A DNA stretch of 64,000 nucleotides, taken from positions 3,223,228-3,287,227 of the forward strand of contig NC_091391.1 of the NCBI RefSeq assembly GCF_038502225.1. Reading direction: 5' to 3'. Origin of the DNA: Cherax quadricarinatus. Its lineage: Eukaryota; Arthropoda; Malacostraca; Decapoda; Parastacidae. Under the pieces are notes generated by a model. That model ran no database searches. It had not been told where the DNA came from and saw only the letters and a program-made list of their open reading frames with translations. The first letter of the stretch is position 1. Every line of letters begins with the position of its first letter. Of the stretch, positions 10,442-23,303 are shown in pieces. A program made the position numbers and the translations under genes.

Positions 10442-11955
10442 TAATGTATAAGGTCGTGAACCCCTTGTTAATTGATGTATAAGGTCGTGAACCCCTTGTT
10501 AATTGATGTATAAGGTCCTGAACCCCTTGTTAATTGATGTATAAGGTCGTGAACCCCTTGTTAATTGATGTATAAGGTCGTGAACCCCTTGTTAATTGAC
10601 GTATAAGGTCGTGAACCCCTTGTTAATTGATGTATAAGGTCGTGGACCCCTTGTTAATTGATGTATAATGTCGTGACCCCCTTGTTAATTGATGTATAGG
10701 GTCGGGAACCCCTTGTTAATTGATGTATAAGGTCGTGAACCCCTTAATTGATGTATAAGGTCATGAACCCCTTGTTAATTGATGTATAAAGTCGTGAACC
10801 CCTTGTTAATTGATGTATAAGGTCGTGAACCCCTTGTTAATTGATGTATAAGGTCGTGAACCCCTTGCTAATTGATGTATAAGGTCGTGAACCCCTTGCT
10901 AATTGATGTATAAGGTCGTGAACCCCTTGTTAATTGATGTATAAGGTCATGAACCCCTTGTTAATTGATGAATAAGGTCGTGAACCCCTTGTTAATTGAT
11001 GTATAAAGTCGTGAACCCCTTGTTAATTGATGTATATGGTCGTGAACCCCTTGATAATTGATGTATAAGGTCGTGAACCCCTTGTTAATTGATATATAAG
11101 GTCTTGAACCCCTTGTTAATTGATGTATAAGGTCGTGAACCCCTTGTTAATTGATGTATAATTTCGTGAACCCCTTAATTGATGTATAAGGTCGTGAACC
11201 CCTTGTTAATTGATGTATAAGGTCGTGAACCCCTTGTTAATTGATGTATAAAGTCGTGAACCCCTTGTTAATTGATGTATAAGGTCGTGAACCCCTTGTT
11301 AATTGATGTATAAGGTCGTGAACCCCTTAATTGATGTATAAGGTCGTGAACCCCTTGTTAATTGATGTATAAGGTCGTGAACCCCTTGTTAATTGATGTA
11401 TAAAGTCGTGAACCCCTTGTTAATTGATGTATAAGGTCGTGAACCCCTTGTTAATTGATGTATAAGGTCGTGAACCCCTTAATTGATGTATAAGGTCGTG
11501 AACCCCTTGTTAATTGATGTATAAGGTCGTGAACCCCTTGTTAATTGATGTATAAAGTCGTGAACCCCTTGTTAATTGATATATAAGGTCGTGAACCCCT
11601 TGTTAATTGATGTATAAGGTCGTGAACCCCTTGTTAATTGACGTATAAGGTCGTGAACCCCTTGTTAATTGATGTATAAGGTTGTGAACCCCTTGTTAAT
11701 TGACGTATAATGTCGTGAACCCCTTGTTAATTGATGTATAAGGTCGTGAACCCCTTGTTAATTGATGTATAAGGTCGTGAACCCCTTGTTAATTGATGTA
11801 TAAGGTCGTGAACCCCTTGTTAATTGATGTATAAGGTCGTGAACCCCTTGTTAATTGATGTATAAGGTCGTGAACCCCTTGTTAATTGATGTATAAGGTC
11901 ATGAACCCCTTGTTAATTGATGTATAAGGTCATGAACCTCTTGTCAGTTGTTGTA
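10442..11955. repeat. Minisatellite, 31-bp unit (TATAAGGTC family, type 1)
   Basis: About 49 units containing GTATAAGGTCGTGAACCCC and TTGTTAATTGAT. A 28-bp variant lacking GTT occurs at 11171, 11323 and 11475, exactly 152 bp apart. A TATAAAGTC variant sits in the same place in each interval, so a five-unit higher-order repeat is visible. Confidence 0.95.
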
Positions 11956-12006
11956 TAAGGTCGTGATCCTCTCGTCAGGGACTGTACGAGGTCGTGGTTC
12001 GCTTTC

Positions 12007-12021
12007 TTTCATATTACCGAT
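12007..12021. repeat. Target-site duplication, left copy (15 bp)
   Basis: TTTCATATTACCGAT is repeated exactly at 12371-12385, flanking the palindromic element. The next base on each side differs between the copies, so the duplication is 15 bp. Confidence 0.85.
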
Positions 12022-12102
12022 GATTGTAGATGAATGGTTCAGAGAACCGACACGTTGATAAATTAGACATGTGCAACTCTTGGGTATCTTTATTAAGGAA
12101 AC

Positions 12103-12128
12103 GTTTCGCCACACAGTGGCTTCATCAG
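12103..12128 (-). ncRNA. Hammerhead-ribozyme-like core in left arm
   Basis: On the minus strand it reads CTGATGA, stem GCCAC/GTGGC with TGT loop, GAAAC. It is identical in its core to the right-arm copy at 12301-12326. Confidence 0.5.
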
Positions 12129-12300
12129 TCCATACGTAGGAGAAACTTGAAGAACTGGAGGAGAATGAGGTAATCAGTCCCTCAACCTCGAGTCGATGTG
12201 GTAATCTATTCAAGATTGATGGACTGACCACATCGACTCAAGGTTGAGGGACTGATTACCTCATTCTCCTCCTGTTCTTCAAGTTTCTCCTATATATGGA

Positions 12301-12326
12301 CTGATGAAGCCACTGTGTGGCGAAAC
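12301..12326 (+). ncRNA. Hammerhead-ribozyme-like core in right arm
   Basis: CTGATGA (12301-12307), stem GCCAC/GTGGC, GAAAC (12322-12326). Downstream come AATAAAGATACCC and CACATGTGTC, which ends in a GUC triplet. Confidence 0.5.
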
Positions 12327-12385
12327 GTTTCCTTAATAAAGATACCCAAGAGTTGCACATGTGTCTAATTTTTCATATTACCGAT

Positions 12386-12640
12386 AAGTTCTTGAACCGT
12401 CTCATTTCTTGACGTCACTGGTTGGACATACTCACATAAAGTGAACCTTTCATGAGCTATTTCCCAAGGTTTGGAACCTCTTTATTGACGTCAGTTGTGA
12501 TAAAGAATAATAAACCTCTCATCTGACTGTATAAGGTCACTGAACCTCACGTCAATGCTTGTATTAGGTAGTGAACCTCGTCCGTGGTTCTGTAAGTTCA
12601 CTGAACCTCTTGTAAATGCTTGTTTAAGATCATGAACCTC
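12386..12640. repeat. Decayed units of the 31-bp TATAAGGTC family
   Basis: Loose copies of the flanking satellite can be read here (GTATAAGGTCACTGAACCTC, then more diverged ones). This looks like an old, unhomogenised stretch between the type 1 and type 2 arrays. Confidence 0.6.
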
Positions 12641-13792
12641 TCATTATCGGTTGTATAAGGTCATGAACCTCTCGTTAGTGGTTGTATAAGGTCATGAACC
12701 TCTCGTTAGTAGTTGTATAAGGTCATGAACCTCTCATTAGTGGTTGTATAAGGTCATGAACCTCTCGTTAGTGGGTGTATAAGGTCATGAACCTCTCGTT
12801 AGTGGGTGTATAAGATCATGAACCTCTCATTAGTGGGTGTATAAGGTCATGAACCTCTCATTAGTGGGTGTATAAGGTCATGAACCTCTCGTTAATGGTT
12901 GTATAAGGTCATGAACCTCTCGTTAGTGGTTGTATAAGGTCATGAACCTCTCGTTAGTGGTTGTATAAGGTCATGAACCTCTCATTAGTGGGTGTATAAG
13001 GTCATGAACCTATCATTAGTGGGTGTATAAGGTCATGAACCTCTCATTAGTGGGTGTATAAGGTCATGAACCTCTCATTAGTGGGTGTATAAGGTCATGA
13101 ACCTCTCATTAGTGGGTGTATAAGGTCATGAACCTCTCATTAGTGGGTGTATAAGGTCATGAACCTCTCATTAGTGAGTGTATAAGGTCATGAACCTCTC
13201 ATTAGTGGTTGTATAAGGTCATGAACCTCTCATTAGTGGGTGTATAAGGTCATGAACCTCTCATTAGTGGGTGTATAAGGTCATGAACCTCTCATTAGTG
13301 GGTGTATAAGGTCATGAACCTCTCATTAGTGGGTGTATAAGGTCATGAACCTCTCATTAGTGGGTGTATAAGGCCATGAACCTCTCATTAGTGAGTGTAT
13401 AAGGTCATGAACCTCTCATTAGTGAGTGTATAAGGCCATGAACCTCTCATTAGTGGGTGTATAAGGCCATGAACCTCTCATTAGTGGGTGTATAAGGTCA
13501 TGAACCTCTCATTAGTGAGTGTATAAGGCCATGAACCTCTCATTAGTGGTTGTATAAGGTCATGAACCTCTCATTAGTGGTTGTATAAGGTCATGAACCT
13601 CTCATTAGTGGTTGTATAAGGTCATGAACCTCTCATTAGTGGGTGTATAAGGTCATGAACCTCTCATTAGTGGTTGTATAAGGTCATGAACCTCTCATTA
13701 GTGGTTGTATAAGGCCATGAACCTCTCATTAGTGGTTGTATAAGGTCATGAACCTCTCGTTATCGGTTGTATAAGGTCAGGAACTTATGTTG
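12641..13792. repeat. Minisatellite, 31-bp unit (TATAAGGTC family, type 2)
   Basis: About 37 units with GTATAAGGTCATGAACCTC and TCATTAGTGGGT. The unit matches the type 1 unit (10442-11955) at about 24 of 31 positions, so the two arrays share an ancestor but were homogenised separately. Confidence 0.95.
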
Positions 13793-13877
13793 ACATCCCT
13801 GGACACATAAGAGTATAACAACTCTCGTAGAAGTTTAAAGTGGACTGAGAAGTGTTTGTGCATTGGTAAGAGTAGTG

Positions 13878-15204
13878 AAGGGACTTGGTGTTGTTGGTGA
13901 GGTGACTGTTGGTGGTGCTGGTGAGGTGGCTGTTGGTGGTGCTGGTGAGGTGACTGTTGGTGGTGCTGGTGAGGTGACTGTTGGTGGTGCTGGTGAGGTG
14001 ACTGTTGGTGTTGCTGGTGAGGTGACTGTTGGTGTTGCTGGTGAGGTGACTGTTGGTGGTGCTGGTGAGGTGACTGTTGGTGTTGCTGGTGAGGTGACTG
14101 TTGGTGTTGTTGGTGAGGTGACTGTTGGTGGTGCTGGTGAGGTGACTGTAGGTGTTGTTGGTGAGGTGACTGTTGGTGGTGCTGGTGAGGTGACTGTTGG
14201 TGTTGCTGGTGAGGTGACTGTTGGTGGTGCTGGTGAGGTGACTGTTGGTGTTGCTGGTGAGGTGACTGTTGGTGGTGCTGGTGAGGTGACTGTTGGTGTT
14301 GTTGGTGAGGTGACTGTTGGTGGTGCTGGTGAGGTGACTGTTGGTGTTGCTGGTGAGGTGACTGTTGGTGGTGCTGGTGAGGTGACTGTTGGTGTTGTTG
14401 GTGAGGTGACTGTTGGTGGTGCTGGTGAGGTGACTGTTGGTGGTGCTGGTGAGGTGACTGTTGGTGTTGCTGGTGAGGTGACTGTTGGTGTTGCTGGTGA
14501 GGTGACTGTTGGTGGTGCTGGTGAGGTGACTGTTGGTGGTGCTGGTGAGGTGACTGTTGGTGGTGCTGGTGAGGTGACTGTTGGTGGTGCTGGTGAGGTG
14601 ACTGTTGGTGTTGCTGGTGAGGTGACTGTTGGTGGTGCTGGTGAGGTGACTGTTGGTGTTGCTGGTGAGGTGACTGTTGGTGTTGCTGGTGAGGTGACTG
14701 TTGGTGTTGCTGGTGAGGTGACTGTTGGTGGTGCTGGTGAGGTGACTGTTGGTGGTGCTGGTGAGGTGACTGTTGGTGGTGCTGGTGAGGTGACTGTTGG
14801 TGGTGCTGGTGAGGTGACTGTTGGTGTTGCTGGTGAGGTGACTGTTGGTGGTGCTGGTGAGGTGACTGTTGGTGGTGCTGGTGAGGTGACTGTTGGTGGT
14901 GCTGGTGAGGTGACTGTTGGTGGTGCTGGTGAGGTGACTGTTGGTGGTGCTGGTGAGGTGACTGTTGGTGGTGCTGGTGAGGTGACTGTTGGTGGTGCTG
15001 GTGAGGTGACTGTTGGTGGTGCTGGTGAGGTGACTGTTGGTGGTGCTGGTGAGGTGACTGTTGGTGTTGCTGGTGAGGTGATTGTTGGTGGTGCTGGTGA
15101 AGTGACTGTTGGTGGTGCTGGTGAAGTGACTGTTGGTGTTGTTGGTGAGGTGACTGTTGGTGGTGCTGGTGAAGTGACTGTTGGTGGTGCTGGTGAGGTG
15201 ACTG
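13878..15204. repeat. Minisatellite, 24-bp G/T-rich unit
   Basis: About 55 units containing GCTGGTGAGGTGACTGTTGG, with one variable spot (GGTGCT, GTTGCT or GTTGTT). Being a multiple of three it leaves a 478-codon frame (AGEVTVGG repeats) that has no domain and should be treated as a by-product. Confidence 0.95.
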
Positions 15205-15225
15205 TCTTGTCAGGGTCAGAGGTGG

Positions 15226-15297
15226 TGAAAAGTGGAGTGTTGGAGTGTTGGAGTGGTGGAGTGTTGGAGTGTTGGAGTGTTGGAGTGTTGGAGGGCT
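15226..15297. repeat. Short tandem repeat, 8-bp unit
   Basis: Repeats of AGTGTTGG with an occasional AGTGGTGG, between the 24-bp array and the purine-rich array. Confidence 0.85.
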
Positions 15298-15334
15298 GAG
15301 GTGTTTACCTCAACCAATCATTCAACGCAGTATT

Positions 15335-17495
15335 TGAGGAGAAAGAGGAGGAGCAGGGGAAGAGAAGGAAGAGGAGCAGGGGAAGAGAAGAGGAATAGGA
15401 GGAGCAGGGGAAGAGGAGGAGGAGGAGCAGGTGAAGAGAAGGAGGAGGAGCAGGGGAAGAGGAGGAGGAGGAGCAGGTGAAGAGGAGGAGGAGGAGCAGG
15501 GGAAGAGGAGGAGAAGGAGCAGGGGAAGAGGAGGAGGAGGTGCAGGGGAAGAGGAGGAGGAGGAGCAGGGGAAGAGGAGGAGGAGGTGCAGGGGAAGAGG
15601 AGGAGGAGGAGCAGGTGAAGAGGAGGAGGAGGAGCAGGGGAAGAGGAGGAGGAGGAGCAGGGGAAGAGGAGGAGGAGGAGCAGGTGAAGAGGAGGAGGAG
15701 GAGCAGGGGAAGAGGAGGAGGAGGAGCAGGGGAAGAGGAGGAGGAGGTGCAGGGGAAGAGGAGGAGGAGGAGCAGGTGAAGAGGAGGAGGAGGAGCAGGG
15801 GAAGAGGAGGAGGAGGAGCAGGGGAAGAGGAGGAGGAGGAGCAGGTGAAGAGGAGGAGGAGGAGCAGGGGAAGAGGAGGAGGAGGAGCAGGGGAAGAGAA
15901 GAGGAATAGGAGGAGCAGGGGAAGAGGAGGAGGAGGAGCAGGGGAAGAGGAGGAGGAGGAGCAGGGGAAGAGGAGGAGGAGGAGCAGGGGAAGAGGAGGA
16001 GGAGGAGCAGGGGAAGAGGAGGAGGAGGAGCAGGTGAAGAGGAGGAGGAGGAGCAGGGGAAGAGGAGGAGGAGGAGCAGGTGAAGAGGAGGAGGAGGAGC
16101 AGGGGAAGAGGAGGAGGAGGAGCAGGGGAAGAGGAGGAGGAGGAGCAGGTGAAGAGGAGGAGGAGGAGCAGGGGAAGAGGAGGAGGAGGAGCAGGGGAAG
16201 AGGAGGAGGAGGTGCAGGGGAAGAGGAGGAGGAGGAGCAGGTGAAGAGGAGGAGGAGGAGCAGGGGAAGAGGAGGAGGAGGAGCAGGGGAAGAGGAGGAG
16301 GAGGAGCAGGTGAAGAGGAGGAGGAGGAGCAGGGGAAGAGGAGGAGGAGGAGCAGGGGAAGAGAAGAGGAATAGGAGGAGCAGGGGAAGAGGAGGAGGAG
16401 GAGCAGGGGAAGAGGAGGAGGAGGAGCAGGGGAAGAGGAGGAGGAGGAGCAGGGGAAGAGGAGGAGGAGGAGCAGGGGAAGAGGAGGAGGAGGAGCAGGT
16501 GAAGAGGAGGAGGAGGAGCAGGGGAAGAGGAGGAGGAGGAGCAGGTGAAGAGGAGGAGGAGGAGCAGGGGAAGAGGAGGAGGAGGAGCAGGGGAAGAGGA
16601 GGAGGAGGAGCAGGTGAAGAGGAGGAGGAGGAGCAGGGGAAGAGGAGGAGGAGGAGCAGGGGAAGAGGAGGAGGAGGAGCAGGTGAAAAGGAGGAGGAGG
16701 AGCAGGGGAAGAGGAGGAGGAGGAGCAGGGGAAGAGAAGAGGAATAGGAGGAGCAGGGGAAGAGGAGGAGGAGGAGCAGGGGAAGAGGAGGAGGAGGAGC
16801 AGGGGAAGAGGAGGAGGAGGAGCAGGTGAAGAGGAGGAGGAGGAGCAGGGGAAGAGAAGAGGAATAGGAGGAGCAGGGGAAGAGGAGGAGGAGGAGCAGG
16901 TGACGAGGAGGAGGAGGAGCAGGGGAAGAGGAGGAAGAGGAGCAGGGGAAGAGGAGGAGGAGGAGCAGGTGAAGAGGAGGAGGAGGAGCAGGGGAAGAGG
17001 AGGAAGAGGAGCAGGGGAAGAGGAGGAGGAGGAGCAGGGGAAGAGGAGGAGGAGGAGCAGGGGAAGAGGAGGAAGAGGAGCAGGGGAAGAGGAGGAGGAG
17101 GAGCAGGTGAAGAGGAGGAGGAGGAGCAGGGGAAGAGGAGGAGGAGGAGCAGGGGAAGAGGAGGAAGAGGAGCAGGGGAAGAGGAGGAGGAGGAGCAGGG
17201 GAAGAGGAGGAGGAGGAGCAGGTGAAGAGGAGGAGGAGGAGCAGGGGAAGAGGAGGAGGAGGAGCAGGGGAAGAGGAGGAGGAGGAGCAGGGGAAGAGGA
17301 GGAGGAGGAGCAGGGGAAGAGGAGGAGGAGGAGCAGGGGAAGAGAAGAGGAATAGGAGGAGCAGGGGAAGAGGAGGAGGAGGAGCAGGTGAAGAGGAGGA
17401 GGAGGAGCAGGGGAAGAGGAGGAGGAGGAGCAGGGGAAGAGGAGGAGGAGGAGCAGGGGAAGAGGAGGAGGAGGAGCAGGGGAAGAGAAAAGGAA
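15335..17495. repeat. Purine-rich minisatellite, 23-bp unit
   Basis: About 94 units of GGAGGAGGAGGAGCAGGGGA type. The plus strand is almost all purine, with one C per unit and a T in the CAGGTGAAG variant. Runs of (GGA)4 can form two-tetrad G-quadruplexes and the tract suits triplex DNA. A longer variant with GAAGAGAAGAGGAATAGG recurs irregularly (15385, 15895, 16355, 16735, 16855, 17340). Long frames on both strands are by-products. Confidence 0.95.
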
Positions 17496-17564
17496 ACGGA
17501 AAAGGAAGAGATTTAGTTGCAGTTCGGGTTGCAACAGCCTGCACCTGCACTCTCCTTCGACACC

Positions 17565-20500
17565 ATCTTCAGTACCATCAATACCATTCTTCAGTACCAT
17601 CAATACCATCCTTCAGTACCATCAATACCATCCTTCAGTACCATCAATACCATCCTTCAGTACCATCAATACCATCCTTCAGTATCATCAATACCATCCT
17701 TCAGTACCATCAATACCATCCTTCAGTACCATCAATACCATCCTTCAGTACCATCAATACCATTCTTCAGTACCATCAATACCATCCTTCAGTACCATCA
17801 ATACCATCCTTCAGTACCATCAATACCATCCTTCAGTACCATCAATACCATCCTTCAGTACCATCAATACCATCCTTCAGTATCATCAGTACCATCCTTC
17901 AGTACCATCAATACCATCCTTCAGTACCATCAATACCATCCTTCAGTACCATCAATACCATTCTTCAGTACCATCAATACCATCCTTCAGTACCATCAAT
18001 ACCATCCTTCAGTACCATCAATACCATCCTTCAGTACCATCAGTACCATCCTTCAGTACCATCAATACCATCCTTCAGTACCATCAATACCATCCTTCAG
18101 TACCATCAATACCATCCTTCAGTACCATCAATACCATCCTTCAGTACCATCAATACCATCCTTCAGTATCATCAATACCATCCTTCAGTATCATCAATAC
18201 CATCCTTCAGTATCATCAGTACCATCCTTCAGTACCATCAATACCATCCTTCAGTATCATCAATACCATCCTTCAGTACCATCAATACCATCCTTCAGTA
18301 CCATCAATACCATCCTTCAGTATCATCAATACCATCCTTCAGTATCATCAATACCATCCTTCAGTACCATCCTTCAGTACCATCAGTACCATCCTTCAGT
18401 ACCATCAATACCATCCTTCAGTATCATCAATACCATCCTTCAGTACCATCAATACCATCCTTCAGTACCATCAGTACCATCCTTCAGTACCATCAATACC
18501 ATCCTTCAGTACCATCAATACCATCCTTCAGTACCATCAATACCATCCTTCAGAACCATCAATACCATCCTTCAGTACCATCAGTACCATCCTTCAGTAC
18601 CATCAATACCATCCTTCAGTATCATCAATACCATCCTTCAGTACCATCAATACTTCAGTACCATCAATACCATCCTTCAGTACCATCAATACCATCCTTC
18701 AGTACCATCAATACCATCCTTCAGTACCATCAATACCATCCTTCAGTACCATCAATACCATCCTTCAGTACCATCAATACCATCCTTCAGCACCATCAAT
18801 ACCATCCTTCAGTACCATCAATACCATCCTTCAGTACCATCAATACCATCCTTCAGTTCCATCAATACCATCCTTCAGTATCATCTATACCTTCCTTCTG
18901 TTCCATCAGTACCATCACCATCCTTCAGTACCATCAATACCATCCTTCAGTATCATCAATACCATCCTTCAGTACCATCAATACCATCCTTCAGTACCAT
19001 CAATACCATCCTTCAGTACCATCAATACCATCCTTCAGTACCATCAATACCATCCTTCAGTACCATCAATACCATCCTTCAGTACCATCAATACCATCCT
19101 TCAGTACCATCAGTACCATCCTTCAGTACCATCAATACCATCCTTCAGTATCATCAATACCATCCTTCAGTACCATCAATACCATCCTTCAGTACCATCA
19201 ATACCATCCTTCAGTACCATCAATACCATCCTTCAGTACCATCAATACCATCCTTCAGTACCATCAATACCATCCTTCAGCACCATCAATACCATCATAC
19301 CATTCAGCACCATCAATACCATCCTTCAGTACCATCAATACCATCCTTCAGTACCATCAATATCCAGTGCCATCAATCCATCGTACCATCAATACCATCC
19401 TTCAGTACCATCAATACCATCCTTCAGTACCATCAATACCATCCTTCAGTACCATCAATACCATCCTTCAGTACCATCAATATCATCCTTCAGTACCATC
19501 AATACCATCGTTCAGTACCATCAATACCATCCTTCAGTACCATCAATACCATCCTTCAGTACCATCAATACCATCCTTCAGTACCATCAATACCATTCTG
19601 CAGTACTACCATTATCATCCTTTAGCACCTTCAGTACCATCCTTCAGTACCATCAATACCATCCTTCAGTACCATCAATACCATCCTTCAGTACCATCAA
19701 TACCATCCTTCAGTACTACCATTATCATCCTTTAGCACCATCAGTACCATCCTTCAGTACCATCAGTACCATCCTTCAGTACCATCAATACCATTCTTCA
19801 GTACTACCATTATCATCCTTTAGCACCATCAGTACCATCCTTCAGTACCATCAATACCATCCTTCAGTACCATCAATATCATTCTGCAGTGCTATCCATT
19901 ATCATCCTTTAGTACCATCAGTACCATCCTTCAGTACCATCAATACCATCCTTCAGTACCATCAATACCATTCTTCAGTACCATCAATACCATCCTTCAG
20001 TACCATCAATACCATCCTTCAGTACCATCAATAAAATCCTTCAGTACCATCAATACCATCCTTCAGTACCATCAATACCAACCTTCAGTACCATCAATAC
20101 CATCCTTCAGCAGTACCATCAATACCATCCTTCAGTACCATCAATACCATCCTTCAGTACCATCAATACCATCCTTCAGTACCATCAATACCATCCTTCA
20201 GTACCATCAATACCATCATCCTTTATACCATCCTTCAGTACCATCAATACCATCCTTCAGTACCATCAATACCATCCTTCAGTACCATCAATACCATCCT
20301 TCAGTACCATCAATACCATCCTTCAGTACCATCAATACCATCCTTCAGTACCATCAATACCATCCTTCAGTACCATCAATACCATCCTTCAGTACCATCA
20401 ATACCATCCTTCAGTACCATCAATACCATCCTTCAGTACCATCAATACCATCCTTCAGTACCATCAATACCATCCTTCAGTACCATCAATACCATCCTTC

Positions 20501-23303
20501 AGTACCATCAATACCATCCTTCAGTACCATCAATACCATCCTTCAGTACCATCAATACCATCCTTCAGTACCATCAATACCATCCTTCAGTACCATCAAT
20601 ACCATTCTTCAGTACCACCATTATCATCCTTTAGCACCATCAGTACCATCCTTCAGTACCATCAATACCATCCTTCAGTACCATTAATACCATCATTCAG
20701 TACCATCAATACCATTCTTCAGTACCATCAATACCATCCTTCAGTACCATCAATACCATTCTTCAGTACCACCATTATCATCCTTTAGCACCATCAGTAC
20801 CATCCTTCAGTACCATCAATACCATCCTTCAGTACCATCAATACCATCCTTCAGTACCATCAATACCATCCTTCAGTACCATCAATACCATCCTTCAGTA
20901 CCATCAATATCATCCTTCAGTACCATCAATACCATCCTTCAGTACCATCAGTACCATCCTTCAGTACTACCATTATCATCCTTCAGTACCATCAATACCA
21001 TCCTTCAGTACCATCATTACCATCCTTCAGTACCATCAATATCATCCTTCAGTACCATCAATACCATCCTTCAGTACCATCAATACCATCCTTCAGTGCC
21101 ATCAATACCATCCTTCAGTATCATCAATACCATCCTTCAGTACCATCAATACCATCCTTCAGTACCATCAATACCATCCTTCAGTACCATCAATACCATC
21201 CTTCAGTACCATCAATACCATCCTTCAGTACCATCAATACCATCCTTCAGTACCATCAATACCATCCATCAGTACCATCAATACCATTCTTCAGTACCAC
21301 CATTATCATCCTTTAGCACCATCAGTACCATCCTTCAGTACCATCAATACCATCCTTCAGTACCATCAATACCATTCTTCAGTACCATCAATATCATCCT
21401 TCAGTACCATCAATACCATTCTTCAGTACCATCAATATCATCCTTCAGTACCATCAATACCATCCTTCAGTACCATCAATACCATTCTTCAGTACCATCA
21501 ATATCATCCTTCAGTACCATCAATACCATTCTTCAGTACTACCATTATCATCCTTTAGCACCATCAGTACCATCCTTCAGTACCATCAATACCATCCTTC
21601 AGTACCATAAATACCATCCTTCAGTACCATCAATACCATCCTTCAGTGCCATCAATACCATTCTTCAGTACTACCATTATCATCCTTTAGCACCATCAGT
21701 ACCATCAATACCATCCTTCAGTACCATCAATACCATTCTTCAGTACTACCATTATCATCCTTTAGCACCATCAATGCCATCCTTCAGTACCATCAATACC
21801 ATCCTTTAGTACCATCAATACCATTCTTCAGTACCACCATTATCATCCTTTAGTACCATCAGTACCATCCTTCAGTACCATCAGTACCATCCTTCAGTAC
21901 CATCAGTACCATCCTTCAGTACCATCAGTACCATCCTTCAGTACCATCAATACAATTCTTCAATACCACCATTATCATCCTTCAGTACCATCAATACCAT
22001 CCTTCAGTACCATCAATACCATCCTTCAGTACCATCAATACCATCCTTCAGTACCACCATTATCATCCTTCAGTACCATCAATACCATCCTTCAGTACCA
22101 TCAATACCATCCTTCAGTGTCATCAATACCATCCTTCAGTATCATCAATACCATCCTTCAGTATCATCAATACCATCCTTCAGTACCATCCTTCAGTATC
22201 ATCAATACCATCCTTCAGTATCATCAATACCATCCTTCAGTACCATCAATACCATTTTTCAGTACTACCATTATCATCCTTTAGCACCATCAGTACCATC
22301 CTTCAGTACCATCAATACCATCCTTCAGTATCATCAATACCATCCTTCAGTATCATCAATACCATCCTTCAGTATGATCAATATCATCCTTCAGTATCAC
22401 CAATACCATCCTTCAGTATCATCAATACCATCCTTCAGTATCATCAGTACCATCCTTCAGTACCATCAATACCATCCTTCTGTATCATCAATACCATCCT
22501 TCAGTATCATCAATACCATCCTTCAGTATGATCAATATCATCCTTCAGTATCACCAATACCATCCTTCAGTATCATCAATACCATCCTTCAGTATCATCA
22601 ATACCATCCTTCAGTATCATCAATACCATCCTTCAGTATCATCAGTACCATCCTTCAGTACCGTCAATACCATCCTTCAGTACCATCAATACCATCCTTC
22701 AGTATCATCAATACCATCCTTCAGTATCATCAACACCATCCTTCAGTACCATCAATACCATCCTTCAGTACCATCAATACCATCCTTCAGTACCATCAAT
22801 ACCATCCTTCAGTATCATCAATACCATCCTTCAGTACCATCAGTACCATCCTTCAGTATCATCAGTACCATCCTTCAGTACCATCAATACCATCCTTCAG
22901 TACCATCAATACCACCCTTCAGTATCATCAATACCATCCTTCAGTACCATCAATACCATCCTTCAGTATCATCAATACCATCCTTCAGTACCATCAATAC
23001 CATCCTTCAGTACCATCAATACCATCCTTCAGTATCATCAATACCATCCTTCAGTACCATCAATACCATCCTTCAGTACCATCAATACCACCCTTCAGTA
23101 TCATCAATACCATCCTTCAGTACCATCAATACCATCCTTCAGTACCATCAATACCACCCTTCAGTATCATCAATACCATCCTTCAGTATCATCAATACCA
23201 TCCTTCAGTACCATCAATACCATCCTTCAGTACCATCAATACCACCCTTCAGTACCATCAATACCACCCTTCAGTATCATCAATACTATCCTTCAGTACC
23301 ATC
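17565..23303. repeat. Minisatellite, 22-bp unit, longest array in the window
   Basis: About 260 units containing CCTTCAGTACCATCAATACC. Subdomains are visible: fairly uniform to about 19600; then a middle part with recurring TACTACCATTATCATCC and TTTAGCACCATCAG variants (19600-22300); then a right part rich in GTATCATC variants (22100-23300). Frames of 700-840 codons here are not genes. Confidence 0.95.

Larger units (their letters stand above)
12022..12370. mobile_element. Palindromic element with two hammerhead-like ends
   Basis: A 349-bp insertion with an exact 15-bp target-site duplication. Left arm about 12061-12202 and right arm about 12227-12370 are near-perfect reverse complements around a spacer of about 24 bp. 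Each arm carries the body signature GAGGGACTGATTACC and a hammerhead-like core. The left end has about 40 extra bases (AGAACCGACACGTTGATAA) that the right end lacks. No protein is encoded. The duplication length suits target-primed reverse transcription by a LINE or Penelope-type enzyme. Clade is inferred. Confidence 0.8.

Noticed and set aside
10442..13792. Telomere- or centromere-type satellite
   Set aside because: Units do not match known telomere motifs such as TTAGG, and the arrays are only 1-2 kb. Chromosomal position cannot be judged from one window.
13863..15299. 478-codon frame of AGEVTVGG repeats as a structural protein
   Set aside because: It covers the 24-bp array almost exactly and ends in another simple repeat. 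No signal peptide, domain or codon signature outside the array.
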